Part shown: piece after piece, positions 17,591-27,700 of the stretch | Layout: each line of letters starts with the position of its first letter | How positions within the stretch are numbered: position 1 is the stretch's first letter | Origin: Rothia similimucilaginosa | GTDB taxonomy: Bacteria > Actinomycetota > Actinomycetes > Actinomycetales > Micrococcaceae | DNA length: 64,000 nucleotides | Direction: 5' to 3' | Assembly: GCF_029850875.1 (NCBI RefSeq) | Contig: NZ_JAOVAM010000009.1 | Span: 33,337-97,336 of the forward strand | Notes under the pieces: generated by a model | What the model was told of the DNA's origin: nothing | Seen by the model: the letters and a program-made list of their open reading frames with translations, nothing else | Database searches by the model: none | Made by a program: the position numbers and the translations under genes

Positions 17591-19651
17591 ATGACCGAGC
17601 ACGCCTTTGCGCGTCAGATTCGTCCCGCACGCCCTCGCCTGCGCACTATCTTGGGTGCCACCGTGCTGGCGGCTGGTCTTTCTTGTGCCCCGGTGGTTCT
17701 GCCGGCTGGTTCTGCATTTTTGAGCACGTCGGCGTTGGCTGTTGCCCCGATGCAGATTACGGGCACCACCGTATACGATTCCACGAACTCTTTGGGTGAT
17801 ACCGCTACCCTAAAGTCTAAGATTTCGGCTCTGTCGAAGAAGCACAACGTGGATTTGCACGTGGTGGTTATCGATAAGTTTGAGAACCCGTCTACTTCTT
17901 CAAGCTGGACGAAGGCGCTTGCTACGAAGAACAATTGGGGTTCTGCCGATGTGGTGTTGGTGATTGCTACCGAGTCTCGCCAGGCGTATTTCTTGGCGGG
18001 TAGCGCCAAGACTCTTTCGAGCGACCAGCAGACGAAGGTGTATCAGAACTACATCAAGCCGAAGCTGCAGAATAGCGACTATATGGGTGCGGCACTGGCT
18101 GCGGTTGAGGGTATCGAGGCTCAGAAGGGAGGTAGCTCTTCTGGCCTGGTGACCGGCGTGCTCGGTGTGGGCGCGGCGGCAACCGTGGGTGCCGGTGGTT
18201 ACGCGATGTACCGCCGCCGCAAGAAGAATAACGCGCAGCAGCAGCCTCAGCGTTCCTACGGCACGCCTCGCAACTACTCCCCCATTCCGGAGGTTCCATT
18301 GGAGGAGCTGCACACTCGTGCCGGTAGCGCCCTGCTCCAGGCTGATACGACGATGAGCCACGCGAAGCAGGAGCTTGAGTTCGCGCGCGCCCAGTACAAC
18401 GATCAGCAGGTCACCGAGTTCGCTCAGGAGATTGCGCGTGCTGAGGATCTGATGAGTAGGTCCTTCCAGCGTCAGCAGCTTCTAACCGATAACATCCCGG
18501 ATACTGACGCTGAGCAGCGTGCTTGGTTGACTGAGATTATTGATAACTCTCAGGAAGTCACCCGCATTGCTCAGGAGCAGGACGCTAAGCTGGCTCAGTT
18601 GCGCAACCTGGAGCAGGAGGCACCTGCGGCTATTGAGGCTCTGGCTCAGCGCCTACCGCAGCTGCGTGCCTCGGTGGAAGAGATTGCCGCTCAGTACCGC
18701 GCGCTGAAGGAACGTTACCTGCCCAGCGCCCTGGAGCCCATTTCCAAGACTCCTACCCTGTTGGAGTCGAATATGGTGCTGTGCGCTGCGGAGGTTGAGA
18801 AGGCTAAGGCGACCGTTGCTACGGCTCGTTCGGAGGCGGTTGCTCATCTGCGCACCGCCGAGGAAGCAGCCTCGCAGATTCAGGCGCTGGGTGCGGCCGT
18901 GAATACCCGTTCGCATGAGCTAGAGCAGGCTCAGCTGGGTCTGAGCACCGACCTGCTGAGCATTCAGCGTGACGTGGCTGAGGCGAAGAGCCTCGCGGCT
19001 TCTCAGCGTCGCGATGATTTGGGTGCGGTCGCCGCCGGTATGGAGGCGGTACTCAACCAGGTCACCCAGAGCGCTTCGACTCGCCCGAATGACCCACTAA
19101 CTCTGGTGAACCAGTTACATCAGCTCTCCGCTGAGCTGGATAAGGCAATGACGAATATGCGTGCTACCCGCGAGCGTTCTCGTGCGGCATCGCAGAACCT
19201 GGATCGTACAATGCGTTCTGCCTACGCTGCTGTGAACGGTGCGCGTAGCTACATCAATAACCGCCGTGCTGCGGTGGGCCCGATGACTCTGACTGCTGTT
19301 TCTGAGGCGGAGCGTCACCTGGATCAGGCTCAGCGCTTGGCTTCTTCGGATCCGCTGAACGCTATGAAGGAAGCCAATATGGCCATCCAGAAGGCAACCG
19401 ATGCACAGAACCGCGCTCAGAGCGAGGTCGGCAACTACTACAACAACCATGACCGCGGCGGTGGCTTCGGCGGTGACCTTGCGAAGGGTCTGCTGCTGGG
19501 CGCTCTGATGACCGCGATAAACTCCGGCACCAGTAGCTGGGGTAGCAACGGTGGCCACAGCAGTGACGGTAGTAGCAGCGGAAGCTGGGGCGGTGGCTTC
19601 AGTGGAGGCGGCGATTGGGGCAGCGGCGGCGGTGACGGCGGTAGCTTCTAA
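17591..19651 (+). CDS. TPM-domain protein with long coiled coil and Gly/Ser-rich tail
   Basis: 686 residues. A signal-peptide-like start (residues 1-50) precedes a TPM/YgcG domain (about 55-175, with DLHVVVIDKFENPS and DVVLVIATESRQAYFLAG). A membrane helix (about 187-205) is followed by RRRKKN. A 370-residue coiled coil rich in Gln/Ala/Glu leads to a Gly/Ser/Trp-rich tail ending GDGGSF, typical of YgcG-type proteins. The TPM domain should be outside the membrane and the coiled coil inside. TPM proteins often occur next to pspA or lemA and are linked to membrane maintenance; the function is not settled. AGGAAAG lies before the ATG. Confidence 0.88.
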   Translation: MTEHAFARQIRPARPRLRTILGATVLAAGLSCAPVVLPAGSAFLSTSALAVAPMQITGTTVYDSTNSLGDTATLKSKISALSKKHNVDLHVVVIDKFENPSTSSSWTKALATKNNWGSADVVLVIATESRQAYFLAGSAKTLSSDQQTKVYQNYIKPKLQNSDYMGAALAAVEGIEAQKGGSSSGLVTGVLGVGAAATVGAGGYAMYRRRKKNNAQQQPQRSYGTPRNYSPIPEVPLEELHTRAGSALLQADTTMSHAKQELEFARAQYNDQQVTEFAQEIARAEDLMSRSFQRQQLLTDNIPDTDAEQRAWLTEIIDNSQEVTRIAQEQDAKLAQLRNLEQEAPAAIEALAQRLPQLRASVEEIAAQYRALKERYLPSALEPISKTPTLLESNMVLCAAEVEKAKATVATARSEAVAHLRTAEEAASQIQALGAAVNTRSHELEQAQLGLSTDLLSIQRDVAEAKSLAASQRRDDLGAVAAGMEAVLNQVTQSASTRPNDPLTLVNQLHQLSAELDKAMTNMRATRERSRAASQNLDRTMRSAYAAVNGARSYINNRRAAVGPMTLTAVSEAERHLDQAQRLASSDPLNAMKEANMAIQKATDAQNRAQSEVGNYYNNHDRGGGFGGDLAKGLLLGALMTAINSGTSSWGSNGGHSSDGSSSGSWGGGFSGGGDWGSGGGDGGSF

Positions 19652-19760
19652 CCGCCTCCATGCTAACGATCCTGCCGGTCGGTTTCTGCAGATTTTTTCT
19701 ATACCCTGACTGGCGAGGGTACGTAGCTTACCTCACCGGTTTCTTCCCCAGCCGGAAAAC

Positions 19761-19789
19761 ACCTAAGGTAATTTACTAGAAGTTTAGGT
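19761..19789. promoter_or_regulatory. Inverted repeat upstream of pspA
   Basis: ACCTAA at 19761-19766 and TTAGGT at 19784-19789 form an inverted repeat around GGTAATTTAC. It lies 130 bases before pspA. The half-sites are reminiscent of iron-regulator (DtxR/IdeR) halves, but the spacing is wrong for that family. The regulator is unknown. Confidence 0.35.
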
Positions 19790-19918
19790 AACAGAAATCA
19801 GGCGTGCATCATGTTCACAGCATGCACCCAGAAATCTGCCACATAATTAGCTATACGGGCACGGCTCACGAGGAGCGTAGTGCTCCCCCCGCAGCCCGTG
19901 AACAGAAAGTAGGAGATT

Positions 19919-20683
19919 ATGGCTAAGCAGACCATCTTCGGCCGTATTGCACAGCTCGCTAAGGCAAACATCAACTCTCTGATTGATGCAGCTGAGGACC
20001 CGGAGAAGATGCTGGACCAGATGGTTCGTGACTACACCAACAACATCCGCGAGGCGGAGGCTGCAGTAGCACAGACCATCGGCAACCTGCGTCTGCTCGA
20101 GAAGGATCACGCAGAGGACGTCAAGGCCGCTCAGGAATGGGGCACCAAGGCTCTGGCAGCTTCTAACAAGGCTGATGAATTCCGCGCAGCTGGCGACGTT
20201 GCCAATGCTGACAAGTTCGACAACCTCGCTAAGATCGCTCTGAACAAGCAGTTGCTCGCTGAGAAGGCTGCACAGGCTGTTGAGCCCCAGCTGGCTTCCC
20301 AGACTCAGGTCGTCAACCAGCTCAAGGACGGCCTGGAGAAGATGCGCTCCAAGCTTGAAGAGGTCAAGTACAAGCGTGATGAGCTTACTGCACGTCAGAA
20401 GACTGCAGCAGCTCAGGCTCAGGTGAACGACGCTCTGAAGGCATTCGATGTCCTGGACCCGACCAGCGAGATGAGCCGCTTCGAAGAGAAGGTTCGCCGC
20501 GAAGAGGCACGCGTCATCGGTCAGCAGGAACTGGCAGCTTCCTCCCTGGACGCACAGTTCAACACCCTGGACCAGATGGAGCGCGAGACCGAGCTGGACG
20601 CTCGCCTGGCCGCTCTGAAGGCTAAGAACGCTCCAGCAGCTCCGGCTCCCCTGGCTGTGGAATCCCCCACCCAGACTCTCTAA
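19919..20683 (+). CDS. pspA: PspA/IM30 family membrane-maintenance protein
   Basis: 254 residues, nearly all helical. It opens with FGRIAQLAKANINSLIDAAEDPEKMLDQMVRDYTNNI, the PspA/IM30 signature, followed by long coiled-coil segments. A short Pro/Ala-rich tail replaces the last helix of Vipp1. PspA binds stressed inner membranes and forms ESCRT-III-like assemblies. Its neighbour upstream is the TPM-domain protein, a pairing seen in many actinobacteria. AGGAG lies before the ATG. A strong terminator follows. Confidence 0.93.
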   Translation: MAKQTIFGRIAQLAKANINSLIDAAEDPEKMLDQMVRDYTNNIREAEAAVAQTIGNLRLLEKDHAEDVKAAQEWGTKALAASNKADEFRAAGDVANADKFDNLAKIALNKQLLAEKAAQAVEPQLASQTQVVNQLKDGLEKMRSKLEEVKYKRDELTARQKTAAAQAQVNDALKAFDVLDPTSEMSRFEEKVRREEARVIGQQELAASSLDAQFNTLDQMERETELDARLAALKAKNAPAAPAPLAVESPTQTL

Positions 20684-20718
20684 GCCTGGTCTAGCGCATA
20701 GCTTCTTAGGCTAAACCT

Positions 20719-20769
20719 ATAAAGATCCGCCCCGCTCCTGAACTCATCAGGAACGGGGCGGATCTTTAT
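20719..20769. terminator. Bidirectional terminator after pspA
   Basis: A 16-base outer stem (ATAAAGATCCGCCCCG with its complement) and an inner TCCTGA/TCAGGA stem, with A/T tracts on both ends. It serves the convergent pspA and SLH-protein genes. Confidence 0.9.
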
Positions 20770-20788
20770 GCGTTAAGGGGTGCGAGCT

Positions 20789-23257
20789 TTAGTTCGCGTA
20801 GATGTACAGGTAGCCTGCCATAGCGTCACGGGTGACCGCAGCATTAGAGGTGGAACCGGTACCGATACCGTTGGAGGCAGCCCACGCCAGAGCCTGGGAG
20901 GCATAGCCGCCCTGGTCCTGTGCCGGGGAACCAGCTGCACGGTACATGAACTCAGCCATGGTGGACTCGGTGACGGCCTCCAGGGGGCGGAAGTCGCTAC
21001 CGCTGATGCCCTGCTGGCTCAGCCAGAAAATCTCCTTGTATGCGGGGTGGTTGACCGGGACGTCGCTGAACGGCGAAACAGCCGGTACGTTCACTGCGGG
21101 GCGACCAGCCACGCGGTACAGGTAGGTTGCCAGCTGTGCACGGTTGACCGATGCGTTCGGGCGGAAGGTACCGTCCGCGAAGCCGATCATGATGCGGTGA
21201 TCAGAGTGCCAGCTAATCTCGTTGTAGTTCGGGTTCGAATCGGACAGGTCGCTGTAGCCCAGTGCGGGGGTCTTACCCGCGAAGTCCAGGGAGGACGCTA
21301 GGATGTGCGGCAGATCGTAGTCGTGGTGGCTGAAGCCGTCAATCAGCTTCACACGGGCGTCGGAGAAGCCTGCGCCAAGGTATGCGTTGTAGCCGGACTC
21401 GACTGCGCCTCGTGCGCTCCAGGTGACGGGGTTGGTGTTACCGGAGGTGTCGTTCGCGCCAACCCACCAGTACATGGGCAGACCCTTGGTGGTTGCGTCA
21501 GCGTCGATGGAGCCGTCCGAGTCTCCACCTGCGACCATGATGGAGCCGCCACCGTTACGCCATGTGGTGTTGTGGTCGGTCAGCTCATAGGTGATGAACT
21601 CAGCGCCACCAGAATAGCCCATGGTCCACACCTGGGAAGCGTCCAGGTTGTTCTGGCTGATGAAGGACTTCGCGAAGGATCGGAAGAACTCACCGTTGGT
21701 GTTCATGTCTTCCCACCAGGTGATGCCGTCGCCGGATGCATTGGTGTCCGGGGAGATGACCGGCACGAAGACCATGTTGCGGGTGTTAGCGATCTTGCCC
21801 ATTGCCGCGAGCATGCCCTCGTCGGGGGTGTAGACCTTGGACTCGTTACGCTGCCAGTAGTCACCGTCGAAGTAGAAGACCACGCCAACAGGCTTGGAGT
21901 AGTCTAGGTTGTTCGCGTACACGTGGTACTGGGAAGTAGTACCTGCCGGGGAGGTGTAGCTCTGGTAGGTTGCAGAGCGCATGGTGCGGGCACGCTGAGT
22001 GCTCTGTTGCTTCTGTTCGGTCTTCTGCTCGACCTTAGGGGCGGCGGTTTCCGTACCCTTGGTGAGCGAATTGCTCAGAATCTGCGAGAAGTTGTAGTCG
22101 AAGTGACCCGAGCCGTTCAAAACGGTCGCGGAAACGTTGGTGTAGCCGGCGTTGCGGTAGGCGTTGTAGCCGCCCTTAACCGCGCCTCGTGCGCTCCAAG
22201 TCTGCGGGTAGGTCTCGCCGGTACCGTCATTCGCATTGGCGTACCAGTACATGGGCTGGGACTTCAGCGCATCCGAGGGGGTGCCCTCGTCCAGGCCGCC
22301 GCCAGCGACCATGATGGAGCCGCCGCTGTTACGCCAGGTCTGGGGTTTGGTGTTCAGTTCGTAGGTGATGAACTCAGCGCCGCCAGAGTAGCCCATGGTC
22401 CACACGTTGGAGGAGTCCACACCGTTAGCCGCGATGAAGGAGGATGCGAAGGCACGGAAGAACTCACCGTTACGATCCATGTCTTCCCACCAGGTCACGC
22501 CAGCATCGTAACGGTTGGTGTCCGGGGAGATGACGGGCACGAACAGCATGTTCTGTGCCGCTGCGGATGCAGCCATCTGAGCCAGCTCGCCGGAGGGGTC
22601 GTAGACCTTGGACTGATCGTTGCGCCAGTAGTCGCCGTCGAAGTAGAAGACCACGCCAACGGGCTTGGAGAAGTCCACGCCCTCAGCGTAGACGTGGTAC
22701 TGCGAGGTGGTACCAGCCGGGGAAGTGTAGGACAGGAAAGTCTGGTTGGTGCGGGTTGCCGCCACACCGGATGCTTCCTGAGTAGCCTGTGCGCTCTGCG
22801 CGGGCTGAGCGGTGGGGGTTGTAGCATTCTGGGTAGCTGCGGGGGTCTGGGCAATCTGTGCCAGGGTGGGCTGAGCGGAAGGCTGAGCCGCCTGGGTAGC
22901 CTGAACAGCCTGTGCGGACTGGAAGGTAGCCGAGGGGGTCGCCTGCTGTGCTGCCTGAGTTGCCTGAGCAGTGTAGGTTTGCTGGATGGGCTGAACCGCG
23001 GTCGTTGCGGGAATCTGTTGAGTCTGCTTTGCCTGTTCTGCCTGCTGGCGGATCTGCACAGAAACCTGCGAGAGGGTGGGCTGCACAGTGGAGGTGAACA
23101 GGGGCTTGGGAGCGGTGGTTGCGGTAGCTGCGCCGGGAATGTCCTGAACAACGGGTGCGAATGCGGAAGCGGGTGCTACCAGGGTGCTACCGAGTACGGA
23201 GGGTACGGCGATAGCTGCCAGGGAGCCAGCCTTAACGGTACGGGGGCGAAGTGCCAT
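20789..23257 (-). CDS. Secreted protein with two tandem alpha/beta-hydrolase domains and SLH domains
   Basis: 822 residues from the ATG at 23255-23257; a GAGGA upstream favours it over a TTG 36 bases earlier. Order: signal peptide ending APASA (about 1-32); Gln/Ala/Pro-rich low-complexity spacer (about 45-170); hydrolase repeat 1 (about 175-400); short linker; hydrolase repeat 2 (about 433-655); SLH-like wall-binding repeats (about 675-822, with GFADGTFRPNASVNRAQLA). Each repeat starts YTSPAGTTSQYHVYA and has the nucleophile motif GYSGGAEF (Ser291 and Ser549) and a late His (GSGHFDY, GFSHHDY). It resembles PHB-depolymerase/feruloyl-esterase-like enzymes; the substrate is unknown. It is probably displayed on the cell surface. 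Confidence 0.85.
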   Translation of the reverse strand: MALRPRTVKAGSLAAIAVPSVLGSTLVAPASAFAPVVQDIPGAATATTAPKPLFTSTVQPTLSQVSVQIRQQAEQAKQTQQIPATTAVQPIQQTYTAQATQAAQQATPSATFQSAQAVQATQAAQPSAQPTLAQIAQTPAATQNATTPTAQPAQSAQATQEASGVAATRTNQTFLSYTSPAGTTSQYHVYAEGVDFSKPVGVVFYFDGDYWRNDQSKVYDPSGELAQMAASAAAQNMLFVPVISPDTNRYDAGVTWWEDMDRNGEFFRAFASSFIAANGVDSSNVWTMGYSGGAEFITYELNTKPQTWRNSGGSIMVAGGGLDEGTPSDALKSQPMYWYANANDGTGETYPQTWSARGAVKGGYNAYRNAGYTNVSATVLNGSGHFDYNFSQILSNSLTKGTETAAPKVEQKTEQKQQSTQRARTMRSATYQSYTSPAGTTSQYHVYANNLDYSKPVGVVFYFDGDYWQRNESKVYTPDEGMLAAMGKIANTRNMVFVPVISPDTNASGDGITWWEDMNTNGEFFRSFAKSFISQNNLDASQVWTMGYSGGAEFITYELTDHNTTWRNGGGSIMVAGGDSDGSIDADATTKGLPMYWWVGANDTSGNTNPVTWSARGAVESGYNAYLGAGFSDARVKLIDGFSHHDYDLPHILASSLDFAGKTPALGYSDLSDSNPNYNEISWHSDHRIMIGFADGTFRPNASVNRAQLATYLYRVAGRPAVNVPAVSPFSDVPVNHPAYKEIFWLSQQGISGSDFRPLEAVTESTMAEFMYRAAGSPAQDQGGYASQALAWAASNGIGTGSTSNAAVTRDAMAGYLYIYAN

Positions 23258-24364
23258 GGGGTTGTCCTCATTGTTAATGTTTCTGGGGCGCAAAGGCCCG
23301 TAAGTGGTTGAGTGATAGATGGTCGATAGGTGAGACGTCCTATGGGCGGTCGGCCTGCGGATGTGACGCTACCCGGAACGCTTCCATCAACCAGCCCGTA
23401 CGTGTTGCGGGGGTGTCTGATGTGATGGAGGGCGCGGGGCCAATCCGGAGAACTGCGCGGTGAACCGCGGTGACCATGTACTCAAAGCTACCAGGTCAAA
23501 AAGCCTTTTCCAGCGGTTTTTTGGGGCTATTTTTGGGTATCGAACAAAATTAGATCTTAACTAGAGTTTTTCTTCAACTTCTAGCCGAACTTAAGCCACC
23601 CTCAAGTAGAGGTTGAATGGGCTGTTTTTCCTTGATTTTCCGGGGTTTTTGAATGTTTCTTGAACAATTTTCAAAAACCCTATAATTAACTCGAATGTTT
23701 CACCTGTGACTACAATCACTTTCATAGTGAATTGTTGCACTCGAAGCCCATTTTTTGCCAAAAACCCCGGAATTCCGGGATAAAACGGGTGATTTCCAAG
23801 CCAGGAATATAGGCAACTTTCGCATATTCCACTTTGAGAATGCACTTTGAGGCAAAAATATCCCCTCACCACTCCCTCACTCAGGTATCCTTTTGGACCC
23901 CTTATCACGTTCTTGAGCCCCACCCCAGAACCCCCTTCAGAGCCCCTTTTTGAGGGACCCAAAAGCAGCACCTCAAGAAGGCATAACCGCTGGCCAATAA
24001 CTGCCCAAAAGCAGCTCTGCCCCACCCTATGAGCACACCCGCCTAAGCCTCGATAGAGACACTGAGGAACACCTCGAAAGACACATCGGGAGACATTCAG
24101 AGGACCAGCCCAAGGTGCTTTCAAAGCAGTTCTCTAAGGAAGTTTCGAGAGGCTCGAAGATCCACGTTAAGCACCTCTGAAGGGTCAGCAGGCAAGTCCC
24201 CGCCAACTTCTCCGAAGCGCCCTCATAAAGGGCAGGTCAACCTCGACAAGGCTCAGAAGATCCCCTCCACGGATTACAGAAGGCATGAGATAAAGAGAGC
24301 CGCCCAACAGGCGACAGGCAGGCGGCAAAAGAAGATAGGCAGGCGAGAGCACAGGTTTTGGTGA
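23258..24364. other. Long AT-rich non-coding region
   Basis: About 1.1 kb with no believable gene. The part near 23258-23500 is the leader and promoter area of the SLH protein. The middle (23500-23900) is clearly AT-richer than the genes and contains short runs such as TTTTCAAAAACC. The last 300 bases are purine-rich, with scattered GGCAGGCG copies. A 177-codon minus-strand frame exists, but its composition is unlike a protein. It could be decayed DNA or hold small RNAs. Confidence 0.5.
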
Positions 24365-24402
24365 ATAAAAAAACTCCCGATAGCTAAAAGCTATCGGGAG
24401 TT
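24365..24402 (-). terminator. Terminator of the tRNA-Met gene
   Basis: ACTCCCGATAGCT pairs with AGCTATCGGGAGT around a short loop and is followed on the minus strand by seven or more T. It starts just after the tRNA 3' end. Confidence 0.95.
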
Positions 24403-24407
24403 ATCCG

Positions 24408-24481
24408 TTGCGGGGACAGGATTTGAACCTGCGACCTCCGGGTTATGAGCCCGGCGAGCTACCGAACTGCTCCACCCCGCG
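24408..24481 (-). tRNA. Initiator tRNA-fMet (anticodon CAU)
   Basis: 74 bases. The acceptor strand CGCGGGG opposite CCCCGCA leaves C1 and A72 unpaired, the hallmark of initiator tRNA. The anticodon loop CTCATAA is flanked by three G:C pairs (GGG/CCC), the second hallmark. The T-arm has GGTTCAAATCC. The 3' CCA is not encoded. It has its own promoter and terminator, so it is a single-gene transcript. Confidence 0.97.
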
Positions 24482-24493
24482 GCGACTCATATA

Positions 24494-24522
24494 ACTATAC
24501 AGACCCAGAACCGGTCACGCAA
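24494..24522 (-). promoter_or_regulatory. Promoter of tRNA-fMet
   Basis: On the minus strand, TTGCGT (24517-24522) and TATAGT (24494-24499) are spaced exactly 17 bases apart. The -10 box ends about 12 bases before the mature tRNA, so the expected 5' leader is only a few bases long. Confidence 0.75.
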
Positions 24523-24549
24523 GCCAAAATCATTATTTGTAACCAAGCA

Positions 24550-24589
24550 CACAAAAACGGGGTGGAAGCCATTGCTTCCACCCCGTTCC
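24550..24589 (-). terminator. Terminator after the UPF0182 gene
   Basis: AACGGGGTGGAAGC pairs with GCTTCCACCCCGTT around CATT, followed on the minus strand by TTTTT. It lies about 140 bases after the UPF0182 stop. Confidence 0.88.
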
Positions 24590-24730
24590 ATCAGAGACCG
24601 CTAGAGGTAGCCAGTAGGAGCCGTACCCAGTGCAGGCTCCGGTTCTAGGTCGAGGACGCTAGACCCAGAAACCCAAGCGCCTAGTGGGTGTACTCCCCCA
24701 CTACCCCAGCACCTTGTACTTCACAGCACC

Positions 24731-27700
24731 TTAACGAGAAGCCAAAGCGCTGGCGCTGGGCTTCGCGCTTGCAGGGGCGCTTGCAGAAGCCGCAGCACTT
24801 GGAGTCGTAGAGGTACTGGGAGCTGCCGATGCAGAAGCCTTAGCGGAAGCTGTACTCTGCGCCTCCTCAGCCTCCAGAGCCTTATTCACGGCTGCTTCCA
24901 GACGCTTCTGAGCCTCACCATAGGCTGCCCAGTCACCCTTCTTCATTGCCGCATCAGCATCGGTCATCGCCTTCGAGGCATCCGTCAGAGCCTGCTTCAG
25001 CTCCGAAGACTGCGAAACAGACGAAGCCCCGGTCGAAGCGCCCGAAGAACCAGAAGCCGAGGGGCTAGCCGACGATGAACCGTCCAGCTTCACACCCGAA
25101 GAGCCATCAAACACCTGGTTCAGCGCCTCCTCCAGAGTCGGTGCGAAACCGACCTTGTCGCCGAAGCTTACCAATACACGCTGCAGACGCGGGTACTTAG
25201 CGTCACCGCTCGACTGCACATACACCGGCTGAACGTACAGCATGCCACCGCCCACCGGCAAAGTCAGCATATTGCCGTTAATAACCTCAGACGAACCGCG
25301 GCGCAGAAGGTTCAACTGGTTCGACACCTCAGCATCAGAGTTAAAAATGTTCTGAGCCTGACCCGGACCGGGAACCACCGAAGAACGTGGCAGCTCCAGC
25401 AGACGCAGCTTACCGTAATCGGGGCTACGCTCGCCGTCCTTACCGGTACCAGCATCACCATTAGCGGCAAGGAAGCCGTACATCACGTTACGAGAGTTCG
25501 AATCGCTCTGCTGAGGAATGAACGTAGTCGTCAACGAGAAGTGCGCACGAGAATCCCCAGGCATCTGCAGGGACAGGTAGTAGGGCGAAATCGGCTGGTT
25601 ACGATCATTGGTCGGGTCGTTCGGAATCGACCAGACATCATCACCGGCGTAGAAGCTATTGGCGTTCGTCACGTGGTACTTGTTCAGCATGGTGCGCTGA
25701 ATATTGAACATGTCAGTCGGGTAACGCACGTGGCTCATCAGCGAAGCGTTCATCTCACGGTAGCTCTTCACCGTGCCAGGGAAAACACCCTGCCACGCCT
25801 TCAGCACCGGGTCCTGCTCATCCCATGCATACAGGGTCACCGAACCGTCATACGCGTCCACGGTAGCCTTCACCGAGTTACGGATGTAGTTCACCGAGTT
25901 AGAACGCTGAGTACCCGCAGCAGTTGCTGCATCTTGGGAACTACCCTGCGCGTAGGGGAACTGATCGCTCGTGGTGTAAGCATCTACTATCCACTGCACG
26001 CGGTTATTCACAATCGCCGGATACGGCTTAGAATCGACGCTCAGGTACGGCGCCACCTTACGCACACGATCGAGCGGATTGCGTTCGTACAGAATCTGCG
26101 AACCCTCACGCACCGCATCCGAAAGCAGAATGTCAGAGGACTGGAACTTAATCGCGTAGGACAGGCGAGCCAGCAGCGAATCAACGCGCGGACCACCATA
26201 ACCGGCGAAAGTGTACTTCGCATCGGAGGCGTTAGTTTCCTCAGCAGAGAGCGGACGGTCCAGCTCCAGGGTATCGCCCTTACCGCCCACAATCGAATAC
26301 TCTGGTGAACTCATGCCAAAGTAAATACGAGGCTCGTAGTCCTCGCTCAGAGCACCGGTCGCCTTAATGCCGGACTGCAAGAACTTCGGGTTACCCGCAG
26401 AATCCACCTGGTTACCGTACGCGGCGATCACACCGTAACCGTGGGTGTACACCACGTGGCGGTTATACCAAGAATCGCCACTCGTCTGCGCCGGGTTCAG
26501 CTCACGAGCCGCCAACACCGTATCCTGCGTGGTGTTACCCACCGAATAGCGGTCCACCGCCAGCTGCGAATCAAAACGGTAGTACGGACGGAACTGCTGC
26601 ATCTGAGCAAACGCCGAGGACACAACATTCGGATCCAACAGACGAATATTCGCAATGGTCGCGCTCGAAGAGCTCAACGCACCGGCACGGGTATCAATCG
26701 TCGCGTCATACGGGGTGGCCTCAATCTTATCCAGACCGTACGCGTAACGGGTCGCATCAATATTGCGCTGAATGAACTTCGCCTGAGCACCCTGCTCATT
26801 CGGAACCACCTGGAACCGCTGAACGATCCACGGGTATAGGCCGCCAGCAACCACAGCAACAATTACCAGCATCGCGGTGCTAATCAGTGGCAAACGCCAA
26901 CGATTCATCGAAGCCGCCACCACAAACATGAGCGCCACCAGCAGAGCAGAAATCGCCAAAATAGCGTTCACCGGGATTGACGAGTTCACGTCCGTGTACA
27001 TTGCACCAGCCCAGCGGCCCACCTGCTGCTGAGTCGACGAATAACGATCCAGCCAGAAACTCACCGCACGAGTCAGCAAGAACGCAGCCACCACAATCGC
27101 AGCGTGACGACGGAACGCCACGGTAGTGCTCATACCGCCCGGCTGCACCTTAATACCACCGTAGAAGTAGTGCATGAACAGGCCCGCGAGCGCCGATAGC
27201 ACCACAGCGGAGGTCACCAGAGTCACCACCATGCGGAAGAACGGCAACGCAAACAGGAAGAACCCGTAATCCAGGCCGAACTCGGGGTCAGTCTTACCGA
27301 AGGACTGCTGGTTGAAGAACAGCGCGACGGTGCTCCACTGAGTCATCGTCGCCGAAGCAATGAACAGACCCAGCAGTAGCGGAACCGCAATCAGCAGAAC
27401 CTTACGCGCCTTATCCACGCTCTCATGATAGCGGCGCATGCTCTCTTCAGCACGCTGCTGACCAAATACGTCACGCAGCATCTGCTCGGCAGCATCCGTG
27501 CCGCTGGTCGGTACGCTCTGATTCGGGTTCGGCGTCGCCTGCGGCTTCTTCTCGGGGTCCGGAGCCACATCAGCATGACGGACCGCGTAGGACATCGAAG
27601 TCCACAGCGGCACAGAAACCACCAGGGCAGCCACAACAAATACAGCTGCCTTCAACAAAATCTGGGTAGTGAACACGGTGCTATAACCCAGCTGGTCAAA

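Noticed and set aside
23258..23520. Possible riboswitch in the leader of the SLH protein
   Set aside because: I compared it by eye with the c-di-AMP (ydaO) riboswitch used by actinobacterial wall enzymes; the core motifs are not there.
23591..24124. 177-codon minus-strand frame in the AT-rich gap
   Set aside because: Odd composition (many Cys, Trp, Gly), TTG start without ribosome site, no recognisable domain.
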